Shown: one piece after another, positions 7,358 through 13,893 of the stretch
How the letters are laid out: each line of letters begins with the position of its first letter
Numbering within the stretch: the stretch's first letter is position 1
Assembly (NCBI GenBank): GCA_009697105.1
Contig: SIAQ01000056.1
Span: forward strand, 1-32,726
Direction of reading: 5' to 3'
Length of the DNA stretch: 32,726 nt
Source: Gemmataceae bacterium
Lineage (GTDB): Bacteria > Planctomycetota > Planctomycetia > Gemmatales > Gemmataceae
Made by a program: the position numbers and the translations under genes
The notes under the pieces: generated by a model
Told to the model about the DNA's origin: nothing
What the model saw: the letters and a program-made list of their open reading frames with translations, nothing else
The model's database searches: none

Positions 7358-8884
7358 TCACCACTTGGACAGGCCCGGCGGTTCGCTGGAACCGACCTTG
7401 GAACCAGCCTTTTTTGTTCGCGGTTCTAGGATCGCCGGGCTTGCCCGCGTGTACGATCCACGACTCCGCACTGCGGCGAACAACGTCGCCATGGCATTGA
7501 AGAAAAAACCACCTATCAGGGCGATCGCCGCCGGCACAACGCCGTGGGGACGGCGTGTACACTGGCGCTGTGACGCTGGCTTCGCGAGTGGCTGTATAAT
7601 TTTCTGGTGACCAGGGCATTGGGTCGATAGCACCGGTATCGAGGCCAACTCCATAGTCTCACTCCCGGCGTCGAGAGAGGAAACGCTGGCAGATTGCGGT
7701 ATGTAAGGCATCATCTTTAGAATGTCCCGCAATTCGTTCGCTAACTCGATCGGCGTTTGATAGCGATGATCCGGTCGTTTCGCGAGCAGTTTGTGCACTA
7801 CGCGCTCTACCTCGGCAGGCACGCCCATGGTACTTTCGGTGACTTTCTTCCACGCAAAGAGCCGATCCGCACGCACCTTGGCGATCGACGGCGGTTCATC
7901 CATTTGATGCTGCAGGAGTTTCTCGGTCACCGTTCCGGTCGGGAACGGCGGTTGCCCCGTTAGCAGAAAATAGAGCGTGCAGCCAAGACTGTAGAGGTCG
8001 GCACGCACGTCACTGGTGTGGCTGTCGCGCGCCTGCTCCGGAGCGATGTACTCGGGCGTGCCCATGATTGAGCCGATCTGTGTCAGATGCGTCGCCGCCT
8101 CGCCCGTGAACGGATCGTTGCACCGCGCCATGCCGAGATCGAGAATCTTCACGACGCCCCAGGGATAATGCGTGACCACCACGGCACGAGAATGCATCGC
8201 GCTGCTATTCTTGGATGGGTCCGTCGGCAGTGCGATCTCGCCGCTCGATCGGCGACGGTCGCTGGCAACCGCCCGCATGACGAGTAGATTCGCCGGCTTG
8301 ATATCACGATGGACCATGCCGCGTTCGAAGGCATGTTGCAGGCCCAGCGCAGCTTGTCGGATGTACTCGCAGGCCTGATCGACCGGAAGTGGCCCTTGCG
8401 CTTTCACCATTTTCGCGAGGTCTTGGCCGTCAATAAGCTCCATCGCGATGTAATAGGTTCCGTTGACCTGGTCGGCGTCGTAAGCACGTATGATGTGCGG
8501 ATGGCTCAGCTGGCCTGCCGCCCGAATTTCGCGTTGAAATCGCTGAACGACACGCGGATTGTCGAGGCACTCCTTGCGGATCAGTTTCAAGGCGACGATG
8601 CGATTGAGCAGCTTTTGGCGAGCGCGGAAGACTTGCCCCATCCCGCCTTCACCAATACGTTCAAGGATCACGTAGGGACCGACGATGAGATTCTGCCATT
8701 GGCCCTGAAAAACCTGATTGACCTGATAGGCTGTGAGCCAATCACGGCGAATGAGTTCCTGGGCGAATTCGCGGGCCTCCTTATACTTGGATTTAAGCTT
8801 GGCAAAATCGACCCGCTGCTCTCCTTCAATCAAGCTGGATCGCAAAACGCCGTCACAAAATTGCTGATAGGTCGCGAACGCCAT
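7358..8884 (-). CDS. Membrane-anchored serine/threonine protein kinase
   Basis: 508 residues, Hanks-type kinase. A 60-residue N-terminal region (LIRRDWLTAYQVNQVFQGQ) is typical of planctomycete kinases. The ATP loop is GEGGMGQVF (78-86), the ATP-binding Lys is K100 (VALKLI), helix-C Glu about E119, catalytic loop HRDIKPANLL (192-201), metal-binding DLG (249-251) in place of DFG, and APE (281-283), so all key catalytic residues are present. A 40-residue insert of low complexity (about 203-242) separates the catalytic loop from DLG. A transmembrane helix lies at about 449-472, followed by a short tail of about 36 residues. The usual large extracellular sensor domain is missing, so the C-terminus may be shortened. 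The gene is divergent from rplU. Substrates cannot be predicted. Confidence 0.92.
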   Translation of the reverse strand: MAFATYQQFCDGVLRSSLIEGEQRVDFAKLKSKYKEAREFAQELIRRDWLTAYQVNQVFQGQWQNLIVGPYVILERIGEGGMGQVFRARQKLLNRIVALKLIRKECLDNPRVVQRFQREIRAAGQLSHPHIIRAYDADQVNGTYYIAMELIDGQDLAKMVKAQGPLPVDQACEYIRQAALGLQHAFERGMVHRDIKPANLLVMRAVASDRRRSSGEIALPTDPSKNSSAMHSRAVVVTHYPWGVVKILDLGMARCNDPFTGEAATHLTQIGSIMGTPEYIAPEQARDSHTSDVRADLYSLGCTLYFLLTGQPPFPTGTVTEKLLQHQMDEPPSIAKVRADRLFAWKKVTESTMGVPAEVERVVHKLLAKRPDHRYQTPIELANELRDILKMMPYIPQSASVSSLDAGSETMELASIPVLSTQCPGHQKIIQPLAKPASQRQCTRRPHGVVPAAIALIGGFFFNAMATLFAAVRSRGSYTRASPAILEPRTKKAGSKVGSSEPPGLSKW

Positions 8885-9188
8885 GATAGGTACTCACTTC
8901 CAGGATCTCCGATCCGTGAACCTTGCGCAATCCAACCATAGCTCAAAATTGACAAAGGCGGCAGAATCGATACGATTTTTCAATCCGCACCGGAACGTGC
9001 GTATACCGGATGTCAGAGGTTCTTTGACGCAGAATGGCGAGTTTTCGTTCCCCAATATCGCACGACGCTCCGTATCGTATTCCTGCTGGAAAAATCGATG
9101 GACGCCTTCACCAAATTTCCATATACCACACTGTCAAGAAACCGACAAGCATACACGATACGATCAACGCATAAGCAAAGGGACGAGA
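8885..9188. other. 304-bp divergent gap between kinase and rplU
   Basis: No gene is supported. It contains a good plus-strand promoter at 8949-8976 and then a leader of about 205 bases before the L21 start. The L21 frame happens to be open through the leader, but the codons look unlike the protein and the conserved N-terminus (MYAIFE) is at 9189. No palindromic repeat of the A-G families was seen. Confidence 0.6.
8949..8976 (+). promoter_or_regulatory. Probable sigma-70-type promoter for rplU
   Basis: A perfect -35 TTGACA at 8949-8954, a 16-bp spacer and -10 TACGAT (4 of 6) at 8971-8976. Transcription would begin near 8983, giving an untranslated leader of about 205 bases. Confidence 0.5.
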
Positions 9189-9500
9189 ATGTACGCCATT
9201 TTTGAAGATGGATCACACCAATACCGCGTGCACGAAGGTGATGTCGTCAACGTCGATTACCGCGATGTTCAGATCGGCAGCAATATCGAATTCGCCCGCG
9301 TGTTGTTCGTTCAGCAGGACGCTGGCGCAAAGATCGGGCAGCCGACGATCACCGGTGCTCGAATTGTGGGACAAGTTGTTGCCATGCCGAGCACGAAAAT
9401 CTACGTGCAGCACTTCCGCCGCCGAAAGAACTACCGCCGCTTGAAGGGTCATCGGCAGCATTACACTGCGGTGCGAATCAGCCAGATTGTACAAGAGTAG
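9189..9500 (+). CDS. rplU: 50S ribosomal protein L21
   Basis: 103 residues, the usual length of L21. It begins MYAIFEDGSHQYRV and contains IVGQVVAMPSTKIYVQHFRRRKNYRRLKGHRQHYTAVRI, with the basic KNYRRLKGHRQ(x)YT segment that contacts 23S rRNA. The start is fixed by family alignment and by AAGGGA about 6 bases upstream of ATG 9189. It is a component of the large ribosomal subunit. In most bacteria rpmA (L27) follows directly; here the gene is closed by a strong terminator at 9521-9550 and upp comes next, so it is transcribed alone. Confidence 0.97.
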   Translation: MYAIFEDGSHQYRVHEGDVVNVDYRDVQIGSNIEFARVLFVQQDAGAKIGQPTITGARIVGQVVAMPSTKIYVQHFRRRKNYRRLKGHRQHYTAVRISQIVQE

Positions 9501-9520
9501 CCGTTGAAAGAAGAGCCAAT

Positions 9521-9550
9521 AGCCGTGGGATTCATCTCACGGCTTTTTTT
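9521..9550 (+). terminator. Intrinsic terminator of rplU
   Basis: The hairpin AGCCGTGGGA / TCTCACGGCT forms a 10-bp stem (one G-T pair) with a four-base TTCA loop at 9521-9544, followed directly by T7. It starts 21 bp after the rplU stop. It is the cleanest terminator in the window. Confidence 0.9.
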
Positions 9551-9562
9551 GTCGAATGAAAT

Positions 9563-9630
9563 CCTCATTTAGCCCGCCATTTATGGCGGGTTCGGTTTCA
9601 AACCCGCGATAAATTTCACGCTAAATGAGG
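9563..9630. repeat. Palindromic repeat, family D copy 2
   Basis: Outer arms CCTCATTTAG (9563-9572) and CTAAATGAGG (9621-9630) are perfect inverted copies. Inside are AGCCCGCCATTTATGGCGGG and a partner AACCCGCGATAAATTTCACG that has diverged. It is shared with 7283-7333 and lies between the rplU terminator and upp, ending 20 bp before the upp start. Confidence 0.75.
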
Positions 9631-9650
9631 GACAGTTCTCGGGAGTCCCC

Positions 9651-10280
9651 ATGCCAAGCGTCCACGTCAGTCGCCATCCGCTGTTGCTTCATCGTGTCGG
9701 CCTGCTTCGCGACGTGAACACGCCGCCGCGCGAGTTTCGTCGCCTGGTGCGGGAGATTGCTCATCTGTTGTTTTGGGAAGCGACCGCCGAATTGGCGATA
9801 GAGAGCCATATCGTGACGACGCCCTTGTCGCCCTGCCCCGCCGAGCGTGTCGTGCAGCGCATCGGCCTGGTCCCAATCCTGCGTGCGGGTTTGGGAATGG
9901 CAGACGCCATCGTCGAATTCGTGCCCGATGCTCAGGTTTGGCATCTCGGCCTATACCGCGACCACAAGACGCTCAAGCCCGTCACCTATTACAACAAGCT
10001 CACTCGTGAGACGAAACTCGACATCTGCTATGTCGTCGATCCGATGCTCGCCACCGGTGGGTCGGCAGCGGCGGCGATCGACATCCTCAAAGGCTGGGAC
10101 ATCCGCAACATCCGCTTCCTCGCCATTATCGCCGCCCCCGAAGGCGTCCGCGCATTGCAAGCAGCTCATCCCGATGTGAAGATATTCCTCGCCGCACTCG
10201 ATTCCCATCTCAACGAACACAGCTACATCGTTCCGGGTCTCGGCGATGCCGGTGACCGCCAATTCGGCACGCTCTGTTAG
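9651..10280 (+). CDS. upp: Uracil phosphoribosyltransferase
   Basis: 209 residues, the normal length. The enzyme makes UMP from uracil and PRPP in the pyrimidine salvage pathway of the cytoplasm. The PRPP-binding loop VVDPMLATGGS (128-138) is intact, as are LVPILRAGLGM (73-83), LYRDHKTLKPVTYYNKL (101-117) and the C-terminal uracil-binding stretch YIVPGLGDAGDRQFGT (192-207). ATG 9651 is preceded by GGGAG about 6 bases upstream. It stands alone, with no uracil permease beside it, and converges on the minus-strand gene at 10447. Palindrome C2 fills the gap between the two stop codons. Confidence 0.97.
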   Translation: MPSVHVSRHPLLLHRVGLLRDVNTPPREFRRLVREIAHLLFWEATAELAIESHIVTTPLSPCPAERVVQRIGLVPILRAGLGMADAIVEFVPDAQVWHLGLYRDHKTLKPVTYYNKLTRETKLDICYVVDPMLATGGSAAAAIDILKGWDIRNIRFLAIIAAPEGVRALQAAHPDVKIFLAALDSHLNEHSYIVPGLGDAGDRQFGTLC

Positions 10281-10288
10281 CCAAAATG

Positions 10289-10439
10289 TTCACCACAGAG
10301 AGCACAGAGAAATGCAAAGAAAATAGCGCTAGCAGAGGAAGAGCGAGTTAACCTCGAAATTTCAGCATGACACTCTTTTGAGAGGGGTTGGATCGTAATT
10401 TCACGGATTGCCTTTCTCTGTGTTCTCTATGGTGAGATT
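10289..10439. repeat. Palindromic repeat, family C copy 2
   Basis: Left arm TTCACCACAGAGAGCACAGA from 10289 and right arm ending CTCTATGGTGAGAT at 10439 are imperfect inverted copies of about 32 bp, with about 85 bp between them. It fills the gap between two convergent stop codons. It matches copy 1 (661-768) in CACCACAGAG and GCACAGAGAAA. Confidence 0.8.
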
Positions 10440-10446
10440 CGCGGAC

Positions 10447-12057
10447 TTATCGTACGGGAATTTCCGAACGCAACAGGATATTGCGGTCACCGTTGGCGCG
10501 GACTTGATCGAGATACTCCAGCGAGATCGAAGCGTTCGGCAGCACTTCCAGCTTGTCGGCGTCCCGTCGCGTACTCTTCGCAACGGTGCCGATCGTGCCG
10601 AGGTAGACGCCCGACCCAACCTCGGTTTCTGCGAGCACGAGTGACTTGACATCACCACTGGACGCGCGAAGTGAGACGCTAAGTTTGCCTTTGGCGTTGG
10701 CGTCGAAGTTGGCATCGCGGTCGGTGACGCGCACGTTCAAGGAATCGCCAACGGCAATACCTTTCGTCGGCTGCGATTTGGCGTCGAGCAACTCGAGACG
10801 AGCGTCGCTGCCGCCGAGGATGACCTCGCCCCAGGCGCTCGGCGTCATGCTGACGTGCGTGGCTGGGTTGTCGTTCGCCCAGAAGTAATAGATGTTGGTC
10901 CCGGTGTCGATCTGTACTTCAAGTCCCAACACGACACCTGGCTTGGCATCGTTCTCGCGCAAAGCCGAGCGCGGGATCAGAAACTCGAGCGTCCATCCCG
11001 TCGGCGTTTTCTTGCCGACGCGAGGCATGGCATTTCGACCCGTCGCCGACAGCGCTTCGATCTTCCAATCGGGGCGCTGTGGATTGCCGAGGATCTTCGA
11101 CTCATACCCGCCGACGCCGGCATCATCGCCCGTGCCAAACGGCATCGCGAAAAACTGATGGATGCTCGCCGGCCCGCGCCGCGGCGAGCGTGAATTGAGT
11201 GTGTCGATGTAGACCTCGACGCCGTCGTTGTCCCAGAAATTCCACATCCCGCGCGCCGGTTTGCCAACGTTTTCTAAGTCGCCGCTCGTATCGACAACAT
11301 CCACTCCAACCAAGATGCCCCGCGAGGAATAGCCGACAAACGCCTTCTGCGTCGGCGGCGCGAGCACCACCTTCTTGGGCGATCGGCCTCGCTCCACGGC
11401 ATTCAAAAACACCGGCGGGATGTCGCGCCAGTCCGACAGGTCGCCATCGATCTTGATCGCATCATCGCCCAGCAACGGCAACACGAGGTTCCCGACCTGC
11501 CGAATCGGCTGCGGTACCTTCTTCACTTCATCGGGCTTTTTGGCGATCTCGACATTCTTCGGCTCTTCCTTTTTCACGACTTCGACTATCTTTGGCTCTT
11601 CCTTTTTCACTATTTCGACTTTCTTCGGCTCTTCCTTCTTCACCGGCGGCATCGGGTCAACCGATTTGGGCTCCTCTGTCTTCGGCTTCGCGACGACATC
11701 CTCTTTCTTCGGCTCAGAATCGGGCATCTTCTTTTTTTCAGGGACGACGGTTTTCTTCTCGGTGTGAGTCTCCTTTTTGGCCTCCGCGATTTTCTTCTCG
11801 TCCTTCTTTTCCGGGCGATCGGGCGTGCTGAAGTAGAAGAGCATCACGATTGGCAGCATGAAAAAGAGCACGCCCCCGATAGCCGCCAGTAACGCCGATC
11901 GCCACATGCTCGGCGGGGCCGCGGATCCCTGTCGTACTCCCGGAACCGCAATCGACACGGCACGCTGCACCACGGCGCCGCACCCCGGGCAGACGCCGGT
12001 GGACGCTTCGTCATCGGTCATCGGTGCATTGCATTGCGAACAGCGGATCATCACCAT
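10447..12057 (-). CDS. Membrane protein with zinc ribbon, Lys/Glu repeat linker and CBM9-like domain
   Basis: 536 residues. The N-terminus is a zinc ribbon: C6-x2-C9 and C23-x2-C26 (IRCSQCNAP, GVCPGCG). A transmembrane helix lies at about 54-76. Residues about 80-190 are a highly charged linker with repeats of the type VKKEEPK, probably crossing the periplasm or cell wall. Residues about 195-375 resemble a carbohydrate-binding module family 9 / DOMON-like domain (IKIDGDLSDW, WNFWDNDGVEVYIDT). Residues about 400-536 look like an Ig-like beta domain (VRVTDRDANFDANAKG). The parts suggest a cytoplasmic metal-binding head tied to an outside sugar-binding domain. The start is one of two close ATGs (12057, 12051), with a weak ribosome binding site. 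It is probably transcribed with the gene upstream at 12377-13627, but a repeat block separates them. Confidence 0.75.
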   Translation of the reverse strand: MVMIRCSQCNAPMTDDEASTGVCPGCGAVVQRAVSIAVPGVRQGSAAPPSMWRSALLAAIGGVLFFMLPIVMLFYFSTPDRPEKKDEKKIAEAKKETHTEKKTVVPEKKKMPDSEPKKEDVVAKPKTEEPKSVDPMPPVKKEEPKKVEIVKKEEPKIVEVVKKEEPKNVEIAKKPDEVKKVPQPIRQVGNLVLPLLGDDAIKIDGDLSDWRDIPPVFLNAVERGRSPKKVVLAPPTQKAFVGYSSRGILVGVDVVDTSGDLENVGKPARGMWNFWDNDGVEVYIDTLNSRSPRRGPASIHQFFAMPFGTGDDAGVGGYESKILGNPQRPDWKIEALSATGRNAMPRVGKKTPTGWTLEFLIPRSALRENDAKPGVVLGLEVQIDTGTNIYYFWANDNPATHVSMTPSAWGEVILGGSDARLELLDAKSQPTKGIAVGDSLNVRVTDRDANFDANAKGKLSVSLRASSGDVKSLVLAETEVGSGVYLGTIGTVAKSTRRDADKLEVLPNASISLEYLDQVRANGDRNILLRSEIPVR

Positions 12058-12124
12058 GGCAGGAGCCCCCTAGCAGTGAAACAAGGCAACGTGTATCGCA
12101 TCATCTTATTGGGAAGGCGTGATA

Positions 12125-12170
12125 TTGTTTACGTTTAGCGATTGCGCGATGCAGCGAAACCGAACGTAGA
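12125..12170. repeat. Degraded palindromic repeat, family B copy 2
   Basis: TTGTTTACGTTTAGCGATTG from 12125 is the family B left arm with substitutions; the following GCAGCGAAACCGAACGTAG is a poor partner. It is probably a decayed copy. It lies in the 319-bp gap 12058-12376, which is otherwise filled by the nested palindrome described next. Confidence 0.5.
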
Positions 12171-12184
12171 AATGGAAATGGCCA

Positions 12185-12391
12185 GCCCAACGGTGAGGTA
12201 CTCCGAAACCTTGGGATGGTCCGCCTGCCTGGAAGGAAAAAGTTCTACCGAGCCGCGACCGTGAGGGAGTGGCCGACAAAACGCGCACGGCACACGTCGG
12301 CCGCTCCCTCACGGTCGCGGCTCGGTAAAGCGTCAACCATTCCGTGGAAGGCGTGATCCCAAGGATTCGGAGTACCTCAACCTTGGGCTTG
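12185..12391. repeat. Outer inverted repeat (family G) around a nested palindrome
   Basis: GCCCAA followed by TGAGGTACTCCGAA and CCTTGGGAT at about 12185-12217 is repeated in inverted form at about 12357-12391 with only a few mismatches. The right arm overlaps the last codons and stop of the membrane glycosyltransferase gene (stop at 12377-12379). The 12246-12327 palindrome lies within. Confidence 0.75.
12246..12327. repeat. Long palindromic repeat, family E
   Basis: Left arm 12246-12277 begins TACCGAGCCGCGACCGTGAG and right arm 12296-12327 is its inverted copy with one mismatch in 32 positions. The loop of 18 bp is AAAACGCGCACGGCACAC. It is the longest near-perfect stem in the window and lies inside the family G repeat. 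Confidence 0.9.
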
Positions 12392-13627
12392 CTTATTTCC
12401 GTGCGGCGTCAGCGTCCAGACCAACAACGTCAACATGGCGAGCGTGTCGAATTTGTACGACAGCATCACGTCCGAGAAATCACCTGCAATCGAGCGCCGG
12501 CCCGCGATCGAGATAAACGTCACCATGCCAAGCACGGCCCATTGCCAGCGTATCGGCGTCGCCTCGCTGAGCACTCGCCGCCAAACGAGGAACGCGCACG
12601 GCAGCAGCACGATCAGATGCTGTTTCCAGCACAACGGCGACACCAGCGTGCAGAACGCACACACCGCTGCCCATTCCGCGGGCAGCGATTCCTGCGTCCA
12701 AGCGAGGCGAGTACGCCAAAGGAACGCCAGCGCGATCACGCCGAGAATGCCGTGCATGACGTAGTAGGCGGCCGCCGGTTCCAGGTTGCCGAACTGTTTT
12801 AACAACCGATGTTTGACATAGAGCGAATGGCCAGGCGGATAGGTTTCGAGATTACGCGCGATCAAGGCATAGAGCGACACGTTGTAAATGAGCTGCGGTT
12901 CGCGGTCGAGCAGCGAGGGATACGCCTGCTTCGCTTCCTTAAAACGCCGGCTCTCGGCGATCCAGCGCTGATGGGCCTCCACGTTGTAGTCCCAGCCGTT
13001 GTAGAGTGCCGGGGCAGCGGACCACAAAGCGAGAAACACGACCATCCAGCCGGCAGCACGCCATTGGCGTTTCCAGACGAGGAACGGCAGGGCGATGATC
13101 GGCACGGCCTTGTAGCTCGCCGCCGTCGCCAGGAACAGCCCCGCTTGCCAGGCTCGGCCCCGCGCCAGCGCCCAGCCGCCGAGCGTTAGCAGCGTGAGGA
13201 GAAAGATTTGCAAGCCGCATTCATCGAGATCGCGCAGCAGAAAAGGCAACATTATGCCGACGGCAAACACACCCGCCGCGAACGCAACACTCGGCGTGAC
13301 GGTGAACTCGCGGTGGCCGAGCTTGCTCCACGTCTGCCAGCATAGCACGAGGGCAGCGACACACAAAACGTAGGAAATCGCACGGGCCACGACATACGGC
13401 GTCAGCGCAAGCGGCACATCCATGAACCCACGGGCGGGCAGATAATGGTCGCGCTTCTCTTGGCGTTCGAGGAACTGCTGGCCATAGTTGCGATGCCATT
13501 CAAAATCGCCATCGCGAAACCAAATCGCGACTACGCCTTGGCCAAGCGCGAGAACGATCAGTAGGTACAGAGCACTCTTCTGAAACTGCGCGGATGTGTA
13601 CCAACGTTGAACGTCAACCATGTTCAT
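12377..13627 (-). CDS. GT87-like (DUF2029) membrane glycosyltransferase
   Basis: 416 residues with about 9-10 transmembrane segments. The first membrane helix is followed by a periplasmic loop bearing D-G-D-F-E-W-H-R (about 35-42), similar to the acidic site of GT-C fold enzymes that use a lipid-linked sugar donor. Further features are the LWSAAPALYNGWDYN segment, LLRDLDECGLQIFLLTL and SPLCWKQHLIVLLPCAFLVW, which match the DUF2029/GT87 family. Such enzymes add mannose or a related sugar to lipids or glycans on the outer face of the inner membrane. The substrate cannot be told. The final codons and stop lie in a repeat arm, so the native C-terminus may have been changed. Start ATG 13627; an extended -10 (TGCTAGAAT, minus, near 13660-13668) is a possible promoter. 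Confidence 0.8.
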   Translation of the reverse strand: MNMVDVQRWYTSAQFQKSALYLLIVLALGQGVVAIWFRDGDFEWHRNYGQQFLERQEKRDHYLPARGFMDVPLALTPYVVARAISYVLCVAALVLCWQTWSKLGHREFTVTPSVAFAAGVFAVGIMLPFLLRDLDECGLQIFLLTLLTLGGWALARGRAWQAGLFLATAASYKAVPIIALPFLVWKRQWRAAGWMVVFLALWSAAPALYNGWDYNVEAHQRWIAESRRFKEAKQAYPSLLDREPQLIYNVSLYALIARNLETYPPGHSLYVKHRLLKQFGNLEPAAAYYVMHGILGVIALAFLWRTRLAWTQESLPAEWAAVCAFCTLVSPLCWKQHLIVLLPCAFLVWRRVLSEATPIRWQWAVLGMVTFISIAGRRSIAGDFSDVMLSYKFDTLAMLTLLVWTLTPHGNKQAQG

Positions 13628-13727
13628 TGCGCCTTTCTTCCGTGGAAACCACTACCGCGATTCTAGCAGCCAAATGGTACATGGATCGAATAAAAAAAGA
13701 TAGGTCGGCCTGCGGGACAATAATCGA

Positions 13728-13787
13728 TTGTTTACGTTTAGCGCTCGCGCAATACTTCGGCGGTGAGGCATCCAGCAAACGCAAATC
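13728..13787. repeat. Palindromic repeat, family B copy 3
   Basis: Left arm TTGTTTACGTTTAGCGCTCG from 13728 is identical to copy 1. The right arm near 13772-13787 (CCAGCAAACGCAAAT) has diverged. It is in the 266-bp divergent gap between the glycosyltransferase and the large secreted protein; nothing else clear was seen in this gap. Confidence 0.65.
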
Positions 13788-13893
13788 TAAAACTGTGTCA
13801 GCTCAGTCCAGACGATTACCGTAGGGATCGCTATACTCTTGGACAGCAAAAACGCTTCGGGAAAATGCGTCGGCAAACCAACAAGGGTCTATC

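Noticed and set aside
8883..9188. N-terminal extension of L21 by 102 residues
   Set aside because: L21 begins with MYAIFE at 9189 behind a good ribosome binding site; the upstream codons show no similarity to the family.
13809..13837. Possible promoter for the large secreted protein (-10 TATACT at 13832-13837)
   Set aside because: The best -35 (CAGACG) matches only 3 of 6 bases, so support is too weak.
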